DNA from: Apis mellifera
Lineage: Eukaryota > Arthropoda > Insecta > Hymenoptera > Apidae
Direction of reading: 5' to 3'
Length of the DNA: 64,000 nt
NCBI RefSeq assembly: GCF_003254395.2
Contig: NC_037650.1
Coordinates: forward strand, 6,820,071 to 6,884,070
Part shown: piece by piece, positions 1 to 12,300 of the stretch
Numbering within the stretch: position 1 is the first letter of the stretch
Layout of the letters: every line of letters begins with the position of its first letter
Notes under the pieces: model-generated
The model's database searches: none
What the model saw: only the letters and a program-made list of their open reading frames with translations
Told to the model about the DNA's origin: nothing
Position numbers and translations under genes: made by a program

Positions 1-1550
1 GTTTAATATTCATGGATGGTTAGTCGCCTCCCTGGGAATTCTCGAGGAACGTGAGTAATTCGATACTTAGGTTTTTTTTGGATGATTGAACAATTCCTTT
101 GTGAAGTAAATTGATTGTATTTCGAGTAAAATTCTTCGCGCGATTCGGAGGAGGAGAGATGTGTCAGCATCTCGATACGAGATATCAAAGATTTATCTCA
201 TTAAGAAGATTACAAGTTGATGCTTTCGAATGGACCGTGATATGTCCATTTCTTATCGTTGAAAGGAAACCAGTTTTTTTTTACTCTAGATACGGAATGA
301 GATGGGGAATTTTTCGATATCGTTGTAACACGGTTTAATTTTTCCCAATAATGTCTCGTTTACGAGAGGATATTATGATCGTTTTCTTCCCTATCGTATG
401 CAAATTAAGCTCGCAAAAATGACGGCGTTAAAACTCATTTTCCTGTCTGATTTGGCGGACGATCTCTTTTCTTCTTTATCGAATCTACATCGTTTAGTTC
501 ACTTTATAAACGAAGAAAAATCGATAATCTGATAAATAAGAGTTTTGGATAATTTGGAAAATTAATGTATACAGGATCGTATCGACGAAGATTATTATCA
601 CTGATTTAAAAATGGGAGCCGATCGTTGCTCCCCAGATTAGAGGACGGAAAAAATTCTCGATCGCGATCCAGACGCGCGGCGTACAGGCGTGAAAACAAC
701 GAAAGGGAAAGGGGAGGGGAGAGGAGGGAATAATCGGTGCATACCGGTGGCACGAAAAGAAATAAAGAACGAAAGCGCGTTTTTTCGCGCGGTACACCAA
801 AACGAAACGGCCAACTTTTTTATTTCGCTTTGGTATAATTATCCGACCGTGCTATGGTCCGAGTAATGGTCCAGAAGTCTAGGAAGACTTTTTTGCGATC
901 CGCGTTAGACCGTTCGAAAAATCTCGAATCGCTTTCCCTTGTCTCTCGATTTTCCATTTTTCCTCGCTTCAAATCTCCCTCGAAAAGTCGATATTCGGGA
1001 CGGGAAAAGCGTTGCATTAATAAACACGTTGTAAACCTATGTTAGTGCAACTCGATTTTTTTTTTCTTTTTCTTCCTATCCTTATTCCGCGACAAAGCAA
1101 GTTTAATTCGAAAAATCTCGTATCGTTACACGGATAATTACACACGCTCGTTAAAACTATGGAACACCGATGCGCTTCATGACCGGGGCTAATAACGACG
1201 ATACCGGTAACGATTGTAATTCTATCCAATTAATATTCGGATGAGGCTCACCGTTTTATTATATCGTTGAATCATGAACTTTCGCACGCATTCGAAATCT
1301 ACATTTAACGCACGGTGAGTCGTAAAGTTAATAGCCGACGTTTGACAACAAAAGTGCCATTACGAGATGATCCGAGTCACGGTTATCCCGCTCGTAATCC
1401 TTCGCGATAAAGGAACAATGTCCAACGGCCACTTTCTAAACCAATCGAGTCCGTGAAAAGTACATTGCGCGCTGTTAACATCGCCGTCTCCGTTATACGA
1501 ATTGAAAGGATGCCAAAAAAGATTGTCCCCGGATCATAGGATCGATTTTG

Positions 1551-1571
1551 ATAATAATAATAATAATAATA
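1551..1571. repeat. (ATA)n microsatellite
   Basis: Seven uninterrupted ATA triplets in non-coding sequence. Likely length-polymorphic; no function is suggested. Confidence 0.9.
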
Positions 1572-4500
1572 AAAAAGATCTTTCCTCCTCTTTGAATCGT
1601 AAGAAACGATTGAAGAGAGAAAAATCTGAACAATTTCCACTGCATCTCGAATCTATCTACGAGTCTTCATAAAAGTTATATACATATATCGTAAATAATA
1701 TTCGTAAGAGAGAGAGAGGAGTCATGCGATATTTATAAAAGATTCTTCTTCTCGAGCGTTCTATATACCTGAAAGCCCGTATAACACACATCCTGTATAT
1801 TTTTATCTCGCAAACTATAAATGAACTGACTACCACGTCTACCACGTCTACGCCGAAAACTGGTACAGCAACACTTGACGCGATCTCGAAACGAGGGAGG
1901 GAGGCAGGGAAAGGGGATGGCACAAAAGGCAGGATGGCACTCGTGTTTCTCTTCCATCCCCCTTAGCTGTTCTCGAAGTCAGTCCCCGACGGATGCGGAA
2001 GACGGGAGAGCCGGTTGTACGTAGTAGTACAAGGGCGGACACGGGCGAGATGAGGGGAGAGGAAAAAAGACAGAGGAGGCTGGAGGGCGTAGAATGGGAG
2101 AAAAGGAGGAAGGAGGAGTTCGTAAGACTCTCCTCCTTTCTGTATCTCTCCTCGCGAATCTACCCGACACCGGAACCCACCCCTCGTGAATATTTAAACG
2201 ATAGACGGATATACATATATTACCCGTGTAATGAGGAGGGAAACTTGCCGGTCGGGTGGCGTCCGCCACCGGGCGGAATCGGGAGCGGAATGAAAGGGAA
2301 CCGGCGATAGGGAAGGGCAGGGGTAGAAGAATACTCTAAATGATTCATGAAGGAAAATTAAATGGCGTTTTAAACAGGTCTTCTTGCCAACCCGGTTTTC
2401 GTTTACCCCCCCTCTTCCTTCCGCTCCTCTTATTCTTCTTTCTTCAACTTGGAAGCATATTCCGGAATCGATTACCGGAACACCGTTCCATCATGCCCCC
2501 TGTCTGTCTGCCTGTTTTATCGTCGCTTCGTGCTCCTCTCACATCCCCTAACTTTCGCCGTCGCATTCCGACCGTTCACGATGAACCTCGGCGTTCATCT
2601 CGGGGCCATCTCTTACTTGTTGTGAGGAAGCCAGCCACGGATCGTTGAAAATTCCTTGTTGGCGAAGGGAGAAAGTCGGGTTAAGAACTTTGACGATAAT
2701 TTCTCTCTACTCGTTCTTTTTTTCTTTCCTTTTTTTTTTTCCCCTCGATTTCAACGAGGACGAGTTCAATGCATAAATCTCGTTGTCGAATTCGAATGGA
2801 ATTTTAACCACGATGAATAACACGAGTATCCATCATTTCGCGTAAAATGAAATGGAAATTTTTAATTCTAAATCGGACGATTATATGTACCCTTGTTTTC
2901 TCCCGATAATCCATTTTGACGAGCGTTTGATTTCGCGAATTGAACGATTTCTAGGGTGTTCGAGTTGAACAGAGGATGGGAAGGGGGACCCCTCGTATGG
3001 GGCAATACCGTGGATTCCCAACCGTGGAAAAACCGCAATCGTCTTCGTGCCTAATCCGACGCCCCGCCACCCTTTTCCGTCCACGTAATCGCTTTCCATT
3101 GTTCTTCCGGCTGATTTCACGCGCGCGAGAGATTCGACACCAGCGGCCGCAATCTTTCGCGAAGAAAAGGGCGGTGGCGGATGAAAAGGGAGGAAATAAG
3201 GGGAAACTAGAAAGCGACGTCTGGATTGACAGCACAATACCGTTAATCCTCATTCGTTTCGAAGTCGCGTCAGCCGAAACGACGGTCGGTTCCGCGACGT
3301 CCAGTCCTCCGGTCCGATGAGGAAGATTAAAAAGTTTTTGCCCGGCTGGAGTAGAATTCAGAAAAAAAAAAAGAAAGAGAGAAAAAGAAAGAAAGTCGAA
3401 CAGTCGAAACACCGCCGAACAGAAAAACGAATAAAACGTTTTAAAACGCGCGAAAAAGAAGAGGAGGAGGCATGGAGGGAAATTTTGATGAAAAGGTCGT
3501 CGAAACGTTGTTTCTAAGTGTTCCTATTTTTTTCTTCTTTTTTTTTTTTTGACGCTCCAAGCTACGAAAAGAATGTTTATTCCCAGGCTCGTGATAATGA
3601 TACCAGATGGTGGGGATGGTGATGATGAATGTGCATGAACGGCAAATTAAAATCCTCGAGGAAAATCTTCGCGCCCTTCTTCCCTTCGCCACAGTCGTTC
3701 GATACCGTAACACTGGATGATGATTATTCGCACGTGGAGGATGGATATAAGAGATAGACTCCGCCAAATGATTATCAACCTCTCTCTCTTCTATTCTCTT
3801 CTACTACCACTCTGTATCCTACACCCTCGTACGAGGTTATTAGCGATTCGAATACCAAGCCCTGGAAACTGAGCAGTCCAACGGTTAGAATCTGTTGCGG
3901 AAATATTAGCGGGGATGGAGGAAGGATGGCTCGTGAGAACGGACCGATAATACTCGATCGATATACGAGGGGGAAAAAATGGAGAAGAAAAATAGCCGGG
4001 ATATCATTGTTACCCGTCTCTCGTTCGACTTCATATTACCGAATCATTATTGCCCTTCAGCGCGTCATTCCAGGGTGAAGAGATATTGGAAAAAATGTTG
4101 GCGGTGGACGTTAATCACATTCCCTCTCCACGGAAGGTCTAACGCGTTACACGCGTAATTACGAATCACCGTGTCACCGGTGAGAATAACAAAACTTTTG
4201 CACCCCCATCCCCAGTGGAAAGAAGATTGGATGAATATATCATGGACAGGATTTTTGGTGCTTCATTCTACGGGGAGGGTAGAGTCGTGGAGAATTAGAT
4301 TCAATTTGGGAGTAAACAGGACGAGAGAGAGCGCGCGCGGGAGTCGAGCGATCGTGTAAACGGAAACTTTAAAATCAATCTGGGATTGAAAGATCGTACG
4401 AGGTAGACATAGCTTTCCGTGCGAGTTCCTTCGACCAAAAGGGATAGGGATAAGGTAGGATCATTCGATATTCACCGCGTCCAACGAACCCAGACGCGCT

Positions 4501-5939
4501 TCGCGCCTAATTGCAAAGTTGGCGAAAACAAGAAGTATCTGGCAAACACGGAACGGGTAAATACAGTAGGGTTCGTTTGTTTAAGAGACGGAGGAGTGGT
4601 GTGCCATCTCTGATTCTCTGGGCATAATGGACGATCCCTCGGCAGAAGAAAACGGAGGGGCGCGAAGATGGGGAATGGAAACAACCGAGGATAGAAAAAG
4701 TCTTTCCTTCCTGGAGAGGAAAGGAGTGGAATGGAAAAGGGAGAAAAAAAAAGAAAGAAAGAAAGAAAGAAAGGAAGAAAAAAATGGATTCTTGTTTGCA
4801 GGTCATTATAGCATGTCAAAGGGGGAACAAGATTTCGCTGTTTTTTCGCTAGCTGACCCCTCTCTCTCTCTAATAAAACAGAGCTTGCCGGAAGGATATG
4901 TTCTGAAATAAAGTGCCTCTGGCATCATCAACCCTCGACCAGTTTGTTTGTCTCGTCTGGCTAATTAACGTTTGCTTGCACGAAATGACCACTGCACCAA
5001 GTGGTTACGTTTATTTTTGTTTCTCTCTCTCTCTCTTCTTTTTTTCGCGAAATGCTATTTGCAACATCATTCTCCTTGATCCTGCTCCGCCTCTAAAATC
5101 CTAACGAAAAACCCAGTAATCTTTCATTTTTTTTTCTTTTTTTTTTTAAACTCGTAATACTTCTCCTAGATTTAATCCTGTTTTTAACGCATTAATTTTT
5201 GATCGCGCGCTCGATTAGACCAGGGGACTTGATTAAATTTTTTTCCACGGCGGATAGATATTAAAGCCGCATGCGCGCGCGAAACTTCATAAATCTGAAC
5301 AAATGGAATTTGCCCACTGCTCCGGATTCTCCGACCCGTCCGACCCTCCCTCCCTTTTTGTTTACCGAGAAATATTAACGAGAGTTAGCTCTCCCTCGCT
5401 ACTTTACCAGAAAACGCTACCAGGATTCTTTGATTAGCGATTCCGATTGCAGAAACGCACCTGGTTTCACCTGGTGGATTTTGAATTGGATGCCCCCCCC
5501 CCATAATGAATCAAACCAATCATGAATTTATGATGATTCAATGCTCGCTCAAATGCGTACGAAAAATATTTCCCCGATTTATACCAGATTATCCTACACG
5601 TCCGCCATTTTTTCCTATCTCTATCAAATAAAATTAACATTTTAATTAAGATCATTCTAGTATAAAATATGCTCTGACTGTTGCGCTCGAAACTCGTCGA
5701 TTATTGCAAAAGAATGCAACAAGAAAAATCTTGGAGAAAAAGAGATATAAATTAACGTATCGAATAATCGTATTATCGAATCTATAGTGCAACGCTTGCT
5801 AAATCGGGTCACGTTTTAATTAATTCGTTTAAATGCTCCACTCGTTCCACTCGCCTTGAACTTCGGCCGCGATATTACGTAAATAACTACATAATTCGAA
5901 GATGTATTGTTTATCCGATTCGATTCGCTCGTTCATGTA

Positions 5940-6420
5940 CATTGCAGTTGATTAAAGACAAAAGACAAAAATTGATTAATTAATGCAAGTTTCTCGCGTG
6001 TAAAAGCAGATGACAGATTATTAATTACAGCGAACAAAGGTATGTGGTTTTGTTACAAGCATGCCTATCAGAATTATTCTGTAATTGTTACAAAGAGAAT
6101 ATGCAACATGTTGTTCCGATTCGCGTTACCTAAAGCCGTGTACATGATTCTGTGTGATTCGAGCAAGCGCATGGTGGTTTTTGAGCGTTTGATTGGTTAA
6201 TTAATAGAATCCGTTTGCGAGTTGCATTCAGGAACAAGCGTCATAACATTTGGCATCAAACGAACTATTGTCCTATTCCCATTCTACGTGTCAATAACTT
6301 CCGTTTCACGCTTATTAAATGAAGGTTTGGAATTTTGTTTGACGCCTGTATATATGTGCCATATTCGTAAGATTATAGAAATTAAATAATTTGCAAGTTA
6401 TAACGATCTATAGTTTGCAT
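5940..6420. promoter_or_regulatory. AT-rich patch with several TAATTA homeodomain-type motifs
   Basis: The motif TTAATTAAT or a close variant occurs near 5974, 6018 and 6197, in sequence that is otherwise mixed in composition rather than simple AT repeat. TAATTA is the core site of many homeodomain proteins. An enhancer role is an inference, as AT-rich DNA gives such motifs by chance. Confidence 0.2.
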
Positions 6421-8379
6421 GTATAGTTTCACGAAAATGGTAATACTTATTGTTTCGATTATATTGATTTTTATTTTTTATTTTTATTTTTATTTTTTTT
6501 TTTTTTTTCGATGAAATTAATCCTAACGAATAGGATAACAAATATCGTGGTTAAATTTACGCGTGTATGCTAATGCTACGCTTCGCAATAAAATACCATC
6601 AACTTAACACACGGACAACGTTCTGTTTATGTAACCGAAGCGAGCCCCGATTAAGCCTGATATATTGCTATTTATATATCAGCAAACTCTAATCTAATAG
6701 CGTGCAAATATATCTTAAGACAATTCAGTGCATAAACTAACAACGTTATCGGTTAAACATGATAGAAATCCGTATATATACAATCTTTAGAACAAAGAAA
6801 AGCAAGCATTATTTCAGGATTATTAACGACTTTAAGCTGCCATCTAAAATATTTTCTGCGTTTCTCTTTACGATCTGCAATATGCAAGATATAATTGCAT
6901 ACTTACAATTGAATGTAAAAAATTTGAGAAAAAAAAAATTATATAAAAGAAAAGATGAACGATTAAATAACGATATATCGTTAGATGAAATTATTATTTA
7001 GAAGAAAAACAAAAATCCTTAACTTCTTACAAAAAAAGAAATGAATTTTTATTAATTACCCGTGTAAAAAAAAAAGCGAATAATGATAACTCGATATTTA
7101 AATGATGAAAAGGAATTAAACGAGGATGACTAAAAACGTCACTTCAACATTTTCTTCAATTCGTTAAAACTCAAAAACCAGGGGCCTGAAGTATTGACAC
7201 GCAATTAAGATTCATCCGATACAGATCGGACAAGGTTTGATTTATTAGAAAATACAAGAAACAAGAAAAAAAAAAGCGATGAGTTGATTAACACTCCTCG
7301 ACGTGTTCGTTATTTATTCCTAACGTCTAAAGATATTGTATTGATCGCAAAGTTGGGACAGTTAATTGTCATTTTTGCTTCGCTTAAAACTTTAAATGAC
7401 TTTATCCAACATTCTCATTATTTTCAAATATGAATATCATTGTCGGTTATCGCGGGCCTTGCATCGAGATAAGTTTCGCCGTTGCGAAGAAATTGGGAAG
7501 GATTGGCGTTATACATCGTGTACCGAGAAGAAGAGTGAAACTCAATAATTATACCATAGCTAGGGAACGAATTATCTTTAGCCGTGTTTTCTTGACGTGC
7601 AGTTCCATTAGAGGGGGCCGAACGGCTCGTTAAGAAAGTTTTCGTTTCCACGACGTGCACTCAAGAACTGCATTCAATTGTCTGTCCTCGTGTCCGTTCT
7701 ACCGAATGAACTTTACACCATTCATTTTCATTTCTAGCTTCATTTCGGAAATCAGCCACGTCACTGCAAATATTTACTGTAACGTTAGTCATTTCATAGA
7801 ACCGCACCTCAGTTTGCCGTGGTTTCAATTGATAATTTTAGTTTATTATCGTTATTATTTATATATAAGATGTGTTAAAATTCACATTCAATTATCAGAA
7901 TATATACTCCGAGATATTATTATATTTTTCGTACGCGCAATTGGATTAAACCGAGAAACAAAATCGGATAGTCACGATGAGACTGACTTTGTACCTTGCC
8001 CCTATTCCATATTATTCGAGCGATAAAATCTTGACTAATCGATTTCTCAATAATAAGATATAATAAATTATTAAATCTACGAAGTCTAAAAATTTAAATA
8101 ACAAACGTTCTAAACGTTCTAAAACGTTCCAACTATAGAATCAAATTTTTAGTATAATAAATCCCTCGCTTTTATGATATAACCTTTCTTGCGAAATAAT
8201 AAATATTTTCATTTCGTCATAAGCATAAAGCTTAAAGATTATCAAATAATCGAATATTTTTTTATTAATAAAATTTGAAAGATTCGTAATTAATTTCGTA
8301 AGGATTATTGAAAAAGATGTTGTGAAACGAGCTGTAGAAAATTCCCGTGCGCCACAGTACCGACTGACCATCGCATCGA

Positions 8380-8720
8380 TTATAACACGTGACAGAACGG
8401 TATAGAAGAACATGTGTTAAAACGAGACGAAGAATTCGTCGTCGCGAGGAGGGGAACACGCGTTCCCAGTTGCGCTCGATCTAAAGTGAAATGCGCATGC
8501 GTATTACTTCATAAAGCCGTCTGTTGCGTCAGAGAAGCCTGAAAATTTTGTGTCACTGTGCTCTCGTCGTCGACCAATTCTTTTCGACCGTTTCCTATTA
8601 CCGACAGTTTTGTTGCTCGTCGAGGAAACAACAGAGTGCGTTCGTGAATCGTATGCAGTATAGAAGCCGAGTCGTTCAGTCGATTAGACTCGTGTGAAAA
8701 AAAAAACGGAGCGTGTTGTG
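8380..8720. promoter_or_regulatory. Promoter-like patch with E-box and NRF1-like motif
   Basis: A CACGTG E-box lies near 8385. A near-perfect NRF1/Ewg-type palindrome (TGCGCATGCG) lies at 8492-8501. A TTCAGTCG initiator-like sequence is near 8676, followed by mixed, CpG-bearing sequence. The patch directly abuts the candidate minus-strand exon 8742-8854, in what would be the 5' part of its intron. It might instead be a promoter for an unseen plus-strand transcript. The motifs are seen directly; promoter activity is inferred. Confidence 0.3.
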
Positions 8721-8741
8721 TGTTACAAAACAAATACTCAC

Positions 8742-8854
8742 GGTTTGTCAGGTTGAGATTTGCGCACCATCTGTTCCGCCTTTTGTATCTCCTCGGCCCT
8801 TGTTTCGCTTTTCGTTCTTCTTAACCTCACCCTCGTATCGTTTTCATGCTCCAT
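8742..8854 (-). CDS. Candidate first coding exon of an unrecognised gene (partial)
   Basis: On the minus strand an ATG at 8854 opens 37 codons. They begin MEHENDTRVRLRRTKSETR and end in KSQPDKP, followed exactly by a consensus GTGAGT donor at 8741-8736 in phase 2. The peptide is charged and hydrophilic, rich in Arg, Glu and Lys, and contains an RRTKSE stretch that could be a basophilic kinase site. I do not recognise the family. The ATG context (ATAACGATGG) is favourable. Further exons would lie at lower coordinates, but none is recognisable inside the window, so the gene probably continues past the left edge through an intron of at least 8.7 kb. Upstream sequence to about 9340 could be 5' UTR. 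A chance open frame beside a chance donor remains possible. Confidence 0.4.
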
Positions 8855-9345
8855 CGTTATGTCGTTCTGCGACGAGGGGACAAGTATCACGCGTGCTCTA
8901 CACTGTACAGACACATACACACTCGCACACGGCTTACACGGACAATACAAACGACTAACTCTATGAGCCGGGACACGATTTCTGTTCACACACCGAGAGA
9001 AAAGAAAAATTGTTGCGCCACGCAAACCAGAATTGAGACTGGTCGAAACGAGATGTTCACCTTTCACTATCGACTACGTCAAATACGATTCAGATTTACG
9101 GATCGATCCATAGATTCCGCTACTTTATCCGATCGCGTTTCACCTGCGTAAAGTGTCGAATAACTCAACTCGTCTGGGCTCTTTTGTTCGTATATCGTCT
9201 TACCACACACGCGATCGTGTTTACGAATAGACAGCTGCGACGATACTACCGGCTTTATGTTGGTTATAGATAACGACATCATCGCCGCCAAACACGACAC
9301 AGTTTTATATGTGTCCACTTCCCGATCACGTTCCATGAACTGAAT
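8855..9345 (-). other. Possible 5' UTR/promoter of the 8742-8854 exon
   Basis: Read on the minus strand, this mixed-composition stretch leads into the candidate start codon at 8854. It has an ATTCAGTT initiator-like sequence near 9340 and a CAG/GTGAAA splice-like junction near 9147. There is no supported coding content. It is assigned only from its position relative to the candidate exon. Confidence 0.25.
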
Positions 9346-12300
9346 AAGATTTCGGGGCAGAGGGCGCGAGTGTTTTGCTTTCTTTTGGCGGGTTATGCAA
9401 GTTCAATATTATAACATAGTATATCATTGGCATATCGTAACACATTAAAGTTTGAATATTTCGATTAAGGAAAATACGATCAAATACATCTTATTCATAA
9501 GCTGAATATTAACAGTTTGATTTAAGAAAAATAACAAATAAACGATTACACAATTGATTAGAAATTAAAAATACGATTGAACATAATATAAATATAATAA
9601 ATTCTTTTGTACGATTAATCAAATATGAATAATTTAACTGCAATTATTCATTTCTGATGCAAAAGACCGGATAAAATAAATATTCTGATATTTGGAACGC
9701 GTGTAACCGATAAATTATATAATTATAACGATGTATATATCTTTTAAAAAATTTGTTTATTTTTAAAAATAGAATGTTAGCGTAAATAAATCGCGAATAT
9801 TTATGCTCTAAATGATTCATAACTGTTAAATCTTCGGCATATCTCTCTAAAAAACAGAACAGTCCATAAAAAAACACAACTTCATCGCAAATGATTACCT
9901 CGTTGTTAGTTGGAGCACGATTCATTAAACATGCTCTGCAATTGTGCCTCGACTATGTTATGTAATTTACCTTCTTTAAGATAGTAATTTTAAACGAAAA
10001 CGTGCTTAAACAATTTCACGAATATTCTTCTTTCTCCTGTTTTTGCTAGCAGAAAAAACTCTTCCATTCAAGATGCGAACTTCATGCGAATAATTAGGTA
10101 ATTATTATTTATGATGTTTATAGAAAATTTCTGGAGCTTAAACGATTATTCAATGCGTGCATATTTTTTTTTTTTGCAGCCATTCGGATAACATCGGATA
10201 CAGTCCACAATTAAAATAGATAATTACCGTGTATCGTAATCTGGCTTTATGGTCTGAATCTTGATATTTTATGGTAGTTTCAATTTGATGGCACTTTTTC
10301 ATTCCTTCAACTGACCCGTTATAAAATGTAATTTCCTCGCTTGCATTTTCAGGATCGAGTAAGAAAAACTAATGATATGCCTCTGCATATTCGAACGAAG
10401 AAATAGATCGTAAAACGAATGGAAATCATTTGTAAATAAATTCAAACAAAATTATACACCGCGAAAATAAATTTCCTCAATTAAAATTCTTTCGAATTAA
10501 TAAGATATTTATAATTTTTTTCTTCCATTTTTTCGTAGATATTCGAAAAAAAAGAGAATAATATATAACGAAACTCATTACACGCGGTAATTATCCTGTC
10601 AAAATATCCATTAAGACTTCAGATGTCGCGAGCTTTGCTTTTCGAGTTTGCCGACTGAGGGGGAGGAGGAGGGGAAGTTCCATTTGGTTTGTCGGCAACT
10701 CGATGCCTGCAACTCCTGCTCGACGAACGCTCGACGAAAGTTTTGGGGTAAATAAACCGGTGGCCAAACACGTGAGACAATTTCGCGTGTCAATTACGCG
10801 ACTCTTCGAATCCTTGGCTGGGCTGAAGGATCGTCGGTGGTGGATAAACCATCGGTTGGAAGAAAAGCTAATTAAAGTGGCGCATCCGCGGCCACGGAAA
10901 CCCGCAAAGATCCACGACAAACGTACGGGGAAATCCGTCCCTTTAAACGCCGCGCTAATGCCACGATGCATCCACTCCTGATGATTCACAATTAAGCGTG
11001 TCGTCTCTTGACGAGCATCGCGGAGGAACGCTATCAAGCTTGCTGCTAATTATCTCGAGCCGCCATGTATCCAGAGCTTACGAACCAGAACCGCGCCAAA
11101 TGTAACCACCTAGCGAAGTACCAACTGTAGTAACAACATTCTCCAACCGTCATATCTTCATTTAAAACTGATTCGATACTCCGAGTTTCGTTACTTGAAC
11201 CCAATTTAAGCTTGAAGCTACGCGTTTTAATAATCTTGATCGTTTACGTTATACAAAATATTCACGATTCGATTATTCTTCAAAAGAACTCGAATATCTC
11301 TTTTAAATTTTAAAAGGGAGGAAGTGTCGTGGTTACGTTGATTCAAGCTGCTTTCAAAATTTAAAAATTTCCATCCAATTCGATCATTCTGTAGAAAAGT
11401 CGCGCTTTTGATCGTTATTTAATTATGCTCCGTCCGAAACTTCGCATTCCTTATTTACAATTATACGAAACGCGATATAATGATCACGTGTATTTGTCGG
11501 ATCAAACCGCGGCGAGTTTAATCGGCATTTTAGATTAAAAGGAAACGGCTCGCCACGGTTAAAGCTGGATACGTCGGCACGTATACGAATAGCAGCGAAG
11601 CAAAGTCTATATTCATTCTCCGTTTCGCCTCGTTTTCCATTGGGTACACCGGCGTTCCACACGTTTCGAATAGTCGTTCCCGCGGAGGAATGAGATACAG
11701 GGGAAGAAGCGGGAAGCCGTAGCAGCCGTTTACGAACTCCCTTTACGGCCAACCACGGATATTACCGGCCACGATGGCGATTACGTTACTCTACATACGT
11801 AGTTACACGTCGACGGGATCTCCGCCCGGTTGGATCTCTCGCCTAACCGAGCAGGATTCGGCGGTTACGTGCGCTTACACCTGACAAGACTTTTTTACTG
11901 GCCACTTTGCACCGACTGCGGTATCTAATATCCTTTCAGAGTGTACGAGTGTCCTCGATTTTAAAAAAAAGAAAAAACTCCGTCACGCGACGAGCGTAAT
12001 AAAAGGGGCTGGGAATTGTGAAAATTGTGCGGGGGATAAAAGCAGCGTGGAAAAAGCAGCGTTGGCGAGCCTGTTTCTATGGAATCGTGGACAATTCGAT
12101 TAAATGATATCCGACACGCTTCTGCAATCTTCTACAGGAAAATGTTGTTCCATGTTCGTATATTTTAAAATTATACTCCATATTCTCTCGTTGAACCGCG
12201 ACGATATAAGCTTCGATTTTTTTCGCAAGAATAGCAAGTTTTTGATTCTGATGGGGAGGGAAAAAAGGAAGAATAAAATTGATCGGTGGTGTTAAACGGT

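Larger units (their letters stand above)
1..8741. other. Non-coding stretch, possible intron or intergenic
   Basis: I see no gene here that I can support. All open frames are short and have no recognisable domain. The sequence alternates between CpG-rich polypurine/polypyrimidine patches (for example around 2040-2130 and 3360-3480) and AT-rich segments (about 5600-8300). If the minus-strand exon proposed at 8742-8854 is real, this whole stretch would be part of its first intron, because no convincing second exon is visible. It also contains an ATA microsatellite, a TAAT-rich patch near 5.9-6.4 kb and a promoter-like patch near 8.4-8.7 kb, listed separately. Confidence 0.5.

Noticed and set aside
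7655..8026. 123-codon plus-strand open frame with hydrophobic stretches
   Set aside because: AT-rich sequence produces Ile/Phe/Tyr-rich peptides by chance. No family similarity or neighbouring exon.
10591..11037. 148-codon minus-strand open frame
   Set aside because: No domain, no start context, overlapping frames open on the other strand. Treated as chance.
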